Positions 53,664-64,000 of a DNA stretch of 64,000 nucleotides are shown in pieces (the stretch's first letter is position 1; each line of letters starts with the position of its first letter). This DNA comes from Naematelia aurantialba (lineage: Eukaryota; Basidiomycota; Tremellomycetes; Tremellales; Naemateliaceae): assembly GCA_021527695.1 (NCBI GenBank), contig JAKFAO010000004.1, forward strand, positions 1,405,001 through 1,469,000. Direction: 5' to 3'. The translations under genes were made by a program, and so were the position numbers. Under the pieces are notes generated by a model. The model had not been told where the DNA came from. It saw only the letters and a program-made list of their open reading frames with translations, and did no database searches.

Positions 53664-56600
53664 TCACACAAAGGATTTGACCTTGCGCTTCTTCGACTCT
53701 TTCTTCATCACTCCTCGCTTCTCTTTCCTTCCCGCCCATTTCTTCGGGTCCGATACAGCCTATGGGTGTGTCAGTGATCGTGGCCTGGACCTCTTGATGC
53801 GTGTGACGCGCCAACGGAGGGACAGATACGCGCGGCCGAATGGGTGTCAAGGGTGGTCATGAGAGCAGTGGCGTGTGTGTGTGTGAGAAAGAGAGAGACG
53901 GAAAGGGAGCCAGAGGTATAAGCCACGTACCAAACGGGTTCTCTCCTCTCTACGTCCTTCTCGTTTCTCGCCAACCTTGCGCCGCAACGCCTCCCATGCC
54001 GCAGAAAAGCTCGTAGCCCCGACCTTGTTCTGCACAAACTCGCGCACTTCCAACGCAAGCTGTTTGAGCTCATCTACTCCCCATCAGCATCTGCTCTTCT
54101 GCCCCAGCTTCTTCTGCAAAATCCAGAGCATGATTGACCACTCACCAACACCCGCTCCAGAGTCGGCAGACGTGAGGTTACCACCTTCGTCCAGGATCCT
54201 ATATACAGGACTGAGGATGTGCGGCAAAAAGCGCTTGGCCTGCTCGATGTCCAGAGCCTCAAATACGCCCGCAAAGAATCTGAGGATGGAGGTGACTGGT
54301 GCCGCCCAAGACGTCTGTTCGCTATCAGTATGCTTGTCTCGCGAATATCTAGGAAGCTGGAGATAAGAGAAAGGACGCCACTCACCCCTTGGGATACCTG
54401 ATGGGCGGAAGGGCGGCTGATGATCAAGTGCCGCGCGATGAATGACATTCTCGACATGACCCAAGCGAGTGGTCTGCCGCTTTCAGTTCCCGCTTCATGT
54501 TCTTCACCCTCCTCCTCTGGCACTTCAGGATCAACTTCAGCGTCGTCCTCAGCACTGCTCTTGTTGCCGTTGGCGATCGACCCCACAGAGTCAGAGGCCT
54601 ATGATGATCAGAACACGGTGACTGCAGCTGCAAGAGACTACTCACTGCCCAATGTTTGGCAATGTTCCACAAGAGCTTGACCAGTTCGTCCGCTAATTTG
54701 GCATCAATGATCACTGCCTCGCCTTCTGATCCCTTGGATCCGCTGAACAGCAAGCAGCTCTTCCGCGCGATATCCAGCACGTCGTCATCGCCGAGCACTG
54801 CATAGGCGTTGGGGTCCGCTGCGAAGAAAGTTGCAAGACATCGCGCAGCTGCGAACCGCACCCAGTCGTGCGGGAAGAGAAGGTGGACATAGACCGAGTC
54901 CCACTGAACGTCGCCAGATAGGCCTGGAGAAGACTTGATCGCTTTGGTCAATGCCGAGATTGCGCGATGCGGTAGGGCATGGTCGAGCTCGAAAGTATCG
55001 AAAGCAGAGTCGGAGGTTTCTGCTTCGGCCAGTGCTTCGGCACTCTCCGCAATGACAGGTCGCACAACGTCGACCAGGATTTCGATAAAGCCCGCATCTG
55101 CTTCACGATCCGCCAATAGGCCAAAGACAGACAATGCAGCAGCGGCCAGCGCGACATTCGCTGTCCTCGATTCCACCCAAGACCGCATCACCTCCACGAC
55201 ACCCTTTGTTTGCGTTTCTTCCATTCTACCGAACAACACGCCAAGCAACGCTCCAGCCATGGTCCTGCATTTTTCCGAATCGTCGTTCGCCACCACTGCA
55301 ACAAGCGCCACGAAGAACAAATCCGCATATTCTCTGACGAGTTCGTCTGAGAATTTCACAAAGATGGCCGATAGAAGCTCCATGACCGATACTCGTCCGC
55401 TCTCAAACACGTAGTCGAGGTTCTGCGCAAGGAAAGCCATTTGAGCCTTGAGACGACCCTTTCCCTGCGGGTAGTCTAGCAGGAACGCCATGAGGACACC
55501 GCGACAGAGTTCCTGCACATGCGGCGATTGACTAGTGACCATGATGGACGAGACGCGCTCCATAAGATCGTATATCTCTGGCACGACGAATTGCCGTCCG
55601 ACGATCGCGCGCAGAATCGCAAAGATCGCGCTCTGTCGATCGGGTTCCTCGAGATCGGGGCCTATAAGTGCCAGGAGATACTTGAGCTGGTTATCAGTGA
55701 TCTGGGCATCCCTGCAGTCTCTCAGAATGACGGCTAGGGTTCGTAGAGCGGTCTGAGCGACCTCTGATTCCGCCGTGCCGCCGGATTGTTTCAGTGTTTT
55801 GAAGATGCTAGTAATGAACACGGGGAGCGTCTCGTCGACCTGTGGAATCGGACACCGCACGATAGCTGCGGTAGCTTTGAGACCGAGAAGCTGCACGGTG
55901 GTGGCGGACGAAACGAGCGTCTCTCGAACCGCACCTACTAATGGACCCAGTCGTGCCAAGATATCGACATTGCCGAAGTCGAATCTGCCCCTCCTGAACG
56001 CAGTCGTGAACAGTTCCAAGCCAAATGCCACAAACTTGTGTGCGTTGAGCGCATAAAAGTCGACTTGGACCTTTTCTTCGCGCTTCATCTGGACTCGATA
56101 CGCATCTGCAGCCTGGGTGGGCTTGGGTGCTTTGCGCTTCACCCGGGAGTAGTTGGAGTTGCCACTGATTAGGGAATAGCAAAGCGAGAGGATATCCTCG
56201 GGAGCAAGTTTCGGGTTCCCGTTGAGGCCAATCGCGATTCGGCGGAGTGCTTCATCCACGTGCAGCATGGTCTTGACTGCCTGGGACGAGTGCATGATGT
56301 CTCGCAGGGGGGCGAGAACGGTACCGAGTTTGCGGGGCGAAACGAGCTTTGACACGAGCTGGAATGTATCGAATCCACGTGATGTCGCGCCTCTGACTTC
56401 GCGCATCTTGGTTTTGAAGCCTTCCGACGCGACGTCCTTGCCCGACTCGCCCCAGATGACCTCGGCCGAGAGCTGCACGGCATCCTCAACAGCATCGTCC
56501 AGGTCGGCAAAGCGCTCGGCAGCTTCCGTAGTAGCCAAAGCCAAAATCGCATGGGTCACAACTGCCGCGACGTGTTTCTGCGGTCCTCGCTGCAGTGCGA

Positions 56601-59600
56601 AGCGCAGCTCCTTAAGCACACGTACCAGCCAGTCTGGGCCGAGGAACACTGCAATCTTGCACATTGTGTCTCGTGCGATATCACGGGTATCTTGGTCTTT
56701 GCTGCGCAGGATTTGACTGACAATCGTGATAACCCGCAGAACCTCGACATCGCTGGCCTCACCAGGCAGTGCCGATGCCATCTTGACCGTGCCCAAAGCT
56801 AGCGGGATACGGATGTTGTCCTCTGTGTCGTCGTTTTTCGAAACAAACTTGGATAGACTTGGCAGGACTCGATTGAGAATGACCTCGGTGATCCGTTCAG
56901 GAGAGGGGCCGGACTGCGCCTCGACCGCAGGTTCCGGTACCTCGCCATCTTCCTCTACATCCAGTACCCGTTCCTCCTCTGCGTCCGAGTTCATCTCCGG
57001 CTCTTGCCCAACTCCATTGGGGACTGGCCCGCTCGGCTTGAGCAAGAAGGCGAAATTATCAATCACAGCCGAGACTGCACGAATATAGAACTTTTGCTGG
57101 GGGTTTCGAACCAGTCCAAGCCGGAGATACCGCATCAGCAACGCATTGTATCGTGACCATTTGAGCTTTCCTGCCAACGCCCCAATGGTCGTTATCGCCT
57201 CATTGACGAGATGGTGATCGGTGACATCTGTGGAGCCGGCGATAATGTGTTCGGCGACAGGCAGCAGTATCGTCGAGAGTGTCGTTTCGCGCATGGGGAC
57301 ATCTCCGAGCATGTCGCGTAGACGCCTTAGGGCTCGCGCGCGACGGTGTACCTGGATATGAGAGATATTGGCAAAGAAGTTGGTTTCGTCGTCGTCTGAG
57401 AGAAGGGGCCGCAACTCGGCAAAGAGAGGGACGTTGGTGCACATCCTGACGGCGTGTGAAATGACTTGGAGGACTTCGTTCCGCACCAACTCGATCTTGG
57501 AATGGAGCGCCCGTCGCAGGCCAGGCAGGATGACGTTCAGAAGAGTATCCACAAACGGCCCATTGGCGGACGAGCCAACGAGCGAGATGAAGCGCTGGAG
57601 AAGGGCGGACGAGTTGGTCCGGATCGACAATTCTTCCGGTTCTTGAATGAAGAAGAGTGCACTCCTGAGCAGTGGCATCCATTCTCTCACCGACGTCGGC
57701 AGGTCCGTCACGGCCGCATCGTTGATTTCTGCGAATGCAGCGAGACGACGATCAAAGTCCGGTTCGTCCATTCGCCGTTTAGCATACGCGTTGATCTCAC
57801 CCACAAGGCGCACGGGGTTTGCGAGCGTCGGGTCGGCGGTCGCAAACGTCTGCAGGACGGCTACCAGCGCTCGCCGGGAGGACGGGAAGAACATTGTCTG
57901 GAAGAGGTTGGAAATGAGGTCATAGTTGTGTTGGAAGAATGTTGTGGTCGGGTCGCCAAAATCAGGCGAGATGGTGTACAGCCGTTGCAGGGTTACAAGA
58001 ACGTTGAGCTTGCCCTTCTCTGAGATCTGGCGGCTGGACTGGCGCAGCATCGGCCCAAGGAGGGAAACGAGCTGTTGGGCCTGATGGCCGTCGGACACGA
58101 CCGCCGAGAGCCGGGACAGGATCGCCAGGAGCCGACGCATGGTATCGTCGTGACTTGACTGGCTGAGATTGCGAACCAGTCCAATCACATTGTCCAGCAA
58201 CGGCCGGATATTGGGAAGAAGCACGGCGTCCGTGATAGACGCCTCCGCACGGTGATTCTCCAGGCCGCCACTTTTATCAATGTCAATGTCGTTGTTGGTG
58301 TCTCTGTCTTTGTCCCCCTCGTCGATCAGGAGGGAATCCATGATATCGAAGACGCGACCAATGACCGCCGGCTTGACCTTCACCGCAGTCATACAAGCAA
58401 AGGTCTTTGGTAGCGTCCGTTCATCATACTGTACCAAACTCCGCGCCGTCTCAGGCCCCGCCGCGAGGGCAGCAATGAGGTCCAGAACTGCCGACGGCGC
58501 TTGTGTATTTTCAACTTGTAGCATGCCCAGGCGGGGGGAGATGATTTTGGAGAAGAGCTCCGAGAGATAGGGGGTGAACTTGAAGTCTGTCGGCGCGCGA
58601 AGGAACTGCACGAGACGCTTGATCCCTGTGGTTCGAATATTTCGCAGTGGCGCGGTTCCCTTGTCCACCGGGTCTGCCGCATGGTCACCGTCATCGTCGG
58701 GATCCGCGTCGGCGTCGTCATCGACCTCTTTCTCCGCAACGGCATTTTCGCCCTCTCCGTCCGCATCCTTGGACTCGGAAGACTCGTCGGTAATTCGCTG
58801 TTGGGCATTATCGACGAGTTGAATAGTAGTGGCCAACAACCTCGGCCAATGCTGGACCGTCTGAGGAGCCAAATACCGCAACATGTCCTGAAGCAGCGAG
58901 AGAAACCCCAGCTGTTGTCGGCCGGCAACCGCAAATATCGTCCCCTCGTCTGTAGGAAAGGGCTCAAGCATGAGATCCACTAGCGTGCCCAGCTCGTCCG
59001 GCGATACGCTGCTCAGCGCAGTCAGGACGGCCTGTTTCCTCGCGCCCTGACCTTGAACCGAGCTCCGTCCTCGTCGTGACGTGATCACGCCATATAGGAG
59101 GCGGATCACCACTGGAAGAACCTCGTCCCGATGTCCAGGGTCGATCGTATCCCCGTCCAAGCCGAGCTGGAAATGCACAAGCTCGTCTCGGAATTTGGAA
59201 TCGTCCAGTAAGCCCTTTAGCTGTTCCTGATACGGCAGGAGTTTGGCCGACTTGTAAGTCAGAAGACACTTGAGCGCGAGAGTTTGCATCTTCTGATCAC
59301 CCTTTGCAAGGATATTGAGGTACAGCGCTCGAAGCTCCTCGGTTCGGTACGCAGCGTTGGGATTGACAAATTTGGAGAACAGCTCGAGGTAATTCGCCGT
59401 TCGTTGTTGAAGCTGTTTTCGCGACAACTGCAACGTCGCCGCGAGCTCTGCATCGTCGTTGCTTTGTCGCGCGATCGAAAAGAACGTAGGAACGAGCACT
59501 CTCGTGTGCTTCTCAGCAACCAAAGGCGCCGCCGTCAGAGCACCGAGCAACTGAGCTTCGTAGTTGAGCACATCGAGGCGATCTTGGGAGATTTGACTCT

Positions 59601-62415
59601 ACACCCAGTCAGCCTTCTGAAGCTCCGCACGTCTGCACCGCTTCCTGGTTCGCTCAAAGACTCACCTTGATGTTGTCCTCATCTAGTTCCGCAGAATCTG
59701 CTGCATCGGACCATGCGCTGCGCGAAATGATGCGAGCCTTTTCGAGGTTGTGGCAGTGGAACTCGGTTTCGTCTTCCTCGATCACCCGGCTGTCCGGGGA
59801 CGAGCGGTGGCCCTTTGAACTCGCCCACACGGGATAAACAGAATGAAGATCGACCATCGCAGGTGTCTGCGCCGACCGCACCTGCTCCAACTGGTCCCAC
59901 ACAACCGCCCAGATCTCATCTCCGTACGTCCCAGCTAGAGACGCCAGCGTCTTGATCGTCTCCGCATACAGCGGCCGGAAGTTGACCTTGAACTGTGCTA
60001 CCAGGTAGGTCAGTGAAGCTGCGACCGTCTTGGCCATGGCCTCTCTTTCTCCGGCACTGAGAGATCCGAGCACACGGCCGAGTCGAGCCACAAGGGTCGT
60101 CCGTTCTCGGACATTGCGGAGCGTCATCTCGGCTGACTCTACTTGTGAGCAAAGTGACCATATCTGCCGTTCGTCGATGGCGCTCGAAGAATCTCTTGTA
60201 GAAGACGCAGTGAGGATCTGCAGTGACGCTTGTCGGAGCTGTGAATCAGCCGAGATGAGGTTGACGTGTAGGATTGTGGTGTCTATCGATTGCAGACTAA
60301 TTGCGGAGGCGTATCAGTATCCCCCTCGGTATGAGATTTGAGTGATACACGTACGTCTCATCCGCCTCCCAGAGCTCAAAGAATGGAGTAATCGCATATA
60401 ACACCTCCCTGTTCCAAGCCCATTTGTCAAGAATATTGGCTATACCACCTTGATCGATCAAACGCTGCTTCACAGCTTGCTCGACGTCCTTATTGGCAAT
60501 CATGGCGTCTGCGCATCGAAGTAGCTCGCCCAGGACATGCGAGTCATTCCAGATCTGCTGTTCAAAGTCGCCTCGAAGTTCTTCGGCAGACCGGGATGAA
60601 CACCGCTGTAGGACAGAGGCGACCATCGTTGCTAGATGTGGGGCGAAGTCTCCGGCATTGACTGAAAGCGAAGGTAGGAGGGCGAGCATTTGACCGAGGA
60701 TCTGGCGGTCGCCGACGGCGGTGGGTATGACGTCGTAAGTCTCAAAGCGCTCCAGCAGCGCCCCAACAAATGCTTGCCGCCATCGACCGCCCTGGACATT
60801 GAGCAAGCCGCCAGACAGGAAGCCAGCAGAAGCCAGATTGGTGAGAAGCGTGAGCGTGAGGAGTGGTTGCGAGGACAGAGATGGCAGTGTGAATCTATGC
60901 ACACGTCAGCCGCAATGACAGAAGAGGAATGAAGGCAGCGTACTTGGCAATATGAGGAAGGAGGAATTGCTCAATGCCTGGCCACTTGAGACATACCAGC
61001 ATGTTGGAAAAGGCGCATCGTTCTGTAATGTCCTGATGACCGTTAATAGAGTTATTAAGATGGTGGTAAAGCCTACCAAGCGCGCCCAGAGAGCATCGAT
61101 GGTTGAGACGCCCGGACTGAGCCACTGCGCCAGCTTGCCAGCTTGCAGCGATCCGACGATGCAGTCCACCAGCGTCTGCTTCCACTGTCCATCTGCTTCC
61201 GCCGATCCAAACGCGCCGATGTATTCCACGAGTGAACCAAGCGCGAGCATGGTAGGCTTCAGGAGGGCTTCTGGATATCGTTTGCCCTTCCTCGTGAAGA
61301 GAATGGTTGAGAGCAGCTTGAGCATCACAGTGGAGGTAGAAAGATTGATGGGCGTGGACGACGTTGACGACTCTGAGACTGTAGGTGTGATGCGCACGAG
61401 GACAGCTTGTATCACAGGCGAGATGGTGGTCGAGGTGCAATGATGGATCAAGGATATGAGGACCCGCTGCAAGGTCTCGACTTGTTGCAGGTAAGGCGAC
61501 GCCGCTAGTCGATCGAAAAGAGCCTCGAGGATCGGCAGGGTCCGGGAATGCAGCTGTCCAGCGGAGCCTTTCAGGCTGTGGGACCAGATCGCCTCCATGC
61601 CCTCTCTGTCATCTGCATCCTCCAGCAGCACGGTGAGTAGCCGAGACAGGGCGTCGCCACGGGCTTTACGGACGACCCCGATCCATGCATCCGCCACACA
61701 CTTGCGGATGTACTTCTTGTTCTCCCGGCGAAGATATGGGCGTACAGCATGCCAAGTCTCTCGAAATGTGCTCTGCGCGAGCTCGTCTGCCTTGAGCAGC
61801 TGAGGAGATGATATTCGTAGGATCTGCGATAGGGTCGAGTACGACCTCTCGACGAGTTTCGGATCCAGGTGGTTGAGCGCACCCACCCGTAAGATGGCTC
61901 CAGCCGTCCGGGGGAGGTAAGGAAGTGCTTCGCCCAGACAAGTCTCGAACAGGGCCTGGTGTAGCTGTAGTGCCGAGTCGAGCCCGGAGTGGATGTGCTC
62001 TTCGCCTGGTCTGAGGGCGTCGTAGAACCCGATAAAAGCTGAATTGATGGTGGAGAGATTGTGCAGCGTGATAGGGAGAGACGAGGTGAGGGGGATCAAC
62101 ACGCTCTGGAGCTGTTGAAACGGGATAGTGAGGTCGAGTAGTGTGAGGCGAGCGAGCTCGTCGGTGAATGGGGTACGCTGGGAGGTGAGACATACATGAG
62201 AGATGTACCTTCCACGGAAGCAGCCTGAAGACGTACAGTAGGCTCATCATCCTCGCCGTATTCCTCCTTTTCCCATGAAAGCCCCTTTGACCGACCGGTG
62301 TCGACGCTGATGTCGTTTATCCTCTCGTTGTAAGAGGCGTACTAGTTGCGTGAGCACTACTGTCATTTACAGCTGGTAAGCTCACCTTGAACCTCTTCGC
62401 CGGTGGTTCTGCCAT
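53664..62415 (-). CDS. UTP20: UTP20, large HEAT-repeat factor of small-subunit ribosome assembly
   Basis: Nucleolar component of the U3 snoRNP/SSU processome required for 18S rRNA maturation; roughly 2,500 residues, within the usual size. ATG at 62413-62415 begins MAEPPAKRFK, then an intron. Small exons cover the N-terminal repeats (e.g. TDELARLTLLDLTIPFQQLQ and ENKKYIRKCVADAWIGVVRK). The main exon 54646-59598 (about 1,650 codons) includes ELVHFQLGLDGDTIDPGHRD, VLPVVIRLLYG, LGLVRNPQQKFYIRAVSAVI and many helical repeats. The C terminus has EVREFVQNKVGATSFSAAW and a basic nucleolar-type tail DPKKWAGRKEKRGVMKKESK, ending KRKVKSFV at TGA 53664-53666. A DRIM/UTP20 assignment fits the length, helical repeats and tail. 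No frame break was found. It is head to head with the Maf gene. Confidence 0.9.
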
Positions 62416-62696
62416 GTCGAGAGACCTCCAACAGCTTCCCTTCACAGCTTTTCAGCTGCAACAGAGCTACGCTGACACTGGCGGCCAAGTACAAGACGAG
62501 TGCAAGAGGGAGAAGATGAATGTGCAGATTTGAGGTTGCAGCTGAAATCACAAATCTCAAAATCAAGTATCCCACGGTGGGCTTAGAGTTTGGGCTGTAA
62601 CCGTGCCTGGGTGGAGGTTTATGACAACCGTCGGTGTCGAAGACTGTCTGTCCATCTGTGTCTATAGTCGTGACTCTGGGTAGTGGATCATCCATC
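62416..62696. promoter_or_regulatory. Divergent promoter region UTP20/Maf
   Basis: 281 bp between divergent starts. No recognisable element by eye. Confidence 0.4.
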
Positions 62697-64000
62697 ATGG
62701 CTGATGTACAGCGCTCGGCGGTTCTGCCCTCGTCACTGCCTCTGCCTATATTCAAGCAGCTGAAAAACCGACGCATCGTGCTCGCTTCCGCCAGCCCGCG
62801 GCGCAAAGACATCCTAGAGACTGCGGTGCGTTTTGGAACCAATCTCTATACCTGCATACCACGTCTATCTTCGCTTGCCGATCGTTTGGCAGTATACTAT
62901 ACACAGATCTTTTTTCGTAGTCACAATGCTGATGCCTCACTCTAGGGACTCTGCCCGGAGATCATCCCATCCACGTTTGCTGAGGACTTGCCTAAATCTC
63001 GATTCCAAGGCCACCTCGCAGACTATCCCATCGCGACTGCCGGGGAAAAGGCACTGGAGGTGTACGAGCGGTTGATCAGGGAAGACGACAGGCATCCAGC
63101 CGACCTCGTCATCAGTGGTACGTTGTCCATGGATTCCGAGTCCAAGCTAGGTAGGGAGGAAGCTGATCAGTGAAGCGGATACGGTGGTGATCTTCCCTCC
63201 AGAGAAGGATACGGTAGAGAGTGGTAATGCGCGTGGAGAGACGAGCGAGATCTTGGAGAAGCCTATCAATAAAGAGGAGCAGGTACGTCGGGACCTCTCT
63301 CGCTCCATACCTCGAACCTAATACTATCGTGCTCCTCCACCACGTATCTCGGTCGGAGCCAGCGGGTTGTAGCAAGGTCTCTTCGCTTGATGTGGATGCA
63401 CACGAGTGTCCGTATTCAGCTGACACGCTGTCGGCAGAGAAGATTGTTATTATCCATGTCGGGCAGAGCGTGCGAGGTGGTCACTGGAGTGACGATCGTG
63501 TACCCCTGTGTCGAAGCGCCGGGATACAAGCTCGAGTCGATATCATGTTCCACTCTCGTCCACTTTTACGAAAACTCGGTGAGCCATTCTAGGGTCTGAC
63601 CTCATATGCTACATCCTCTCAGGGCCTGTATCTACTGCCTGCATCCATTTCTTGCATCCATCTGCTGTATCCACTACCTGCTTCTATTGCCTGCACCCAG
63701 CGCTTCATCTACACATCATGCCTGGAAAATGTTCTCTTTCGAACGACCTTGAAGAGCATAAGCTCACGAAGCAGCGCGAGCTGGTCCAAGCGTACGTCGA
63801 CTCTGAAGAAGGTCTAGACCGAGCAGGCGGTTTTGCTATCCAGGTGAGCCGTCCGTACAACCCGTTCCGCTCTCGACCCTCCCGCCGCCTCTGACTCTGC
63901 TAATTCGCATCAGGGCCTCGGTGGGATACTCATAGAAGGCATAGAGGGGAATTACGACAACTGCGTTGGGTAAGTTCTATCACTCGCACTGTGTCACGAC
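62697..64000 (+). CDS. Maf-family nucleotide pyrophosphatase (3' end outside window)
   Basis: House-cleaning enzyme that hydrolyses non-canonical nucleoside triphosphates (family also called septum-formation/ASMTL N domain). Exons from ATG 62697. Signature blocks: RRIVLASASPRRKDILE at about residues 26-42, the substrate-binding S-x-S-P-R-R motif; PEIIPSTFAEDLPKS; KALEVYERLIREDD; DLVISADTVVIFPP with the conserved Asp; LSMSGRACEVVTGVTIVYP; ESISCSTLVHFYENS; AYVDSEEGLDRAGGFAIQ; and GLGGILIEGIEGNYDNCVG. It is followed by a donor GTAAGT at the very end, so the last exon lies beyond position 64000. An insertion rich in Glu/Lys (after IFPPEKDTVES) resembles fungal members. Confidence 0.92.

Noticed and set aside
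54935..58983. Many plus-strand open frames of 60-190 codons
   Set aside because: All are antisense to the large UTP20 exon.
1..64000. tRNA genes, rRNA, CRISPR arrays, full transposons
   Set aside because: No T-loop plus cloverleaf, regular spaced repeat array, or transposase/reverse transcriptase motif was seen on either strand.

Overview
The window looks like nuclear DNA of a basidiomycete yeast, most likely a tremellomycete (Cryptococcus/Kwoniella-like). Genes are tightly packed on both strands, and most are split by many short introns (roughly 45-80 nt, GT...AG, with CTGAC/CTAAC-type branch sites). The recognisable products are eukaryotic housekeeping proteins with fungal-type architecture. 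Gene models were spliced by eye from reading-frame continuity and family motifs, so terminal exons are less certain than cores. No tRNA, rRNA, CRISPR array or complete transposon was recognised.

Layout. 0.5-10.3 kb: ribosomal protein L8, tail-anchored cytochrome b5, TAF4 (minus strand) and an ISWI chromatin remodeler. 10.7-13.7 kb: two intronless genes of unknown function. 14.1-19.6 kb: shugoshin, MOB1 (minus) and SWC5, the last two head to head. 20.4-27.3 kb: a long disordered protein and PEX10 (both minus), then a Hos2-type histone deacetylase divergent from PEX10. 27.7-29.9 kb: a coiled-coil protein and an anchored or secreted beta-helix protein (both minus). 30.3-38.6 kb: an island of five unrecognised intronless genes, all minus, with long intergenic gaps. 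39.4-46.5 kb: a GET5-like protein, a predicted myristoylated protein, an RBM5/10-like splicing factor and a complex I B15-like subunit. 46.7-53.1 kb: a TAPT1/Emp65 family membrane protein, GPI2, COX17 and an ETFRF1/LYRM5-like LYR protein. 53.7-62.4 kb: the very large ribosome-biogenesis factor UTP20 (minus). From 62.7 kb: a Maf-type nucleotide pyrophosphatase that runs off the end.

Several neighbours share short divergent promoter regions (MOB1/SWC5, PEX10/HOS2, GET5/myristoylated protein, RBM/B15, COX17/LYR, UTP20/Maf). Functionally the window mixes chromatin and chromosome biology (TAF4, ISWI, SGO1, SWC5, HOS2), ribosome production (RPL8, UTP20), mitochondrial respiration (B15, COX17, ETFRF1) and membrane biogenesis (CYB5, PEX10, GET5, TAPT1, GPI2). 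This is ordinary genome neighbourhood, not a pathway cluster.

The least explained part is the set of seven intronless orphan genes (two at 10.7-13.7 kb, five at 30.3-38.6 kb). Two neighbours share recognisably duplicated promoter and 3' flanks and collinear short protein motifs, and others show a similar strand-then-helix layout. They may be a fast-evolving, lineage-specific family. Other signals worth a look are a long hairpin inside the first intron of RPL8, a nested hairpin followed by a T-run at 31.5 kb, start codons directly followed by an intron in three genes, and a candidate GC-AG intron.
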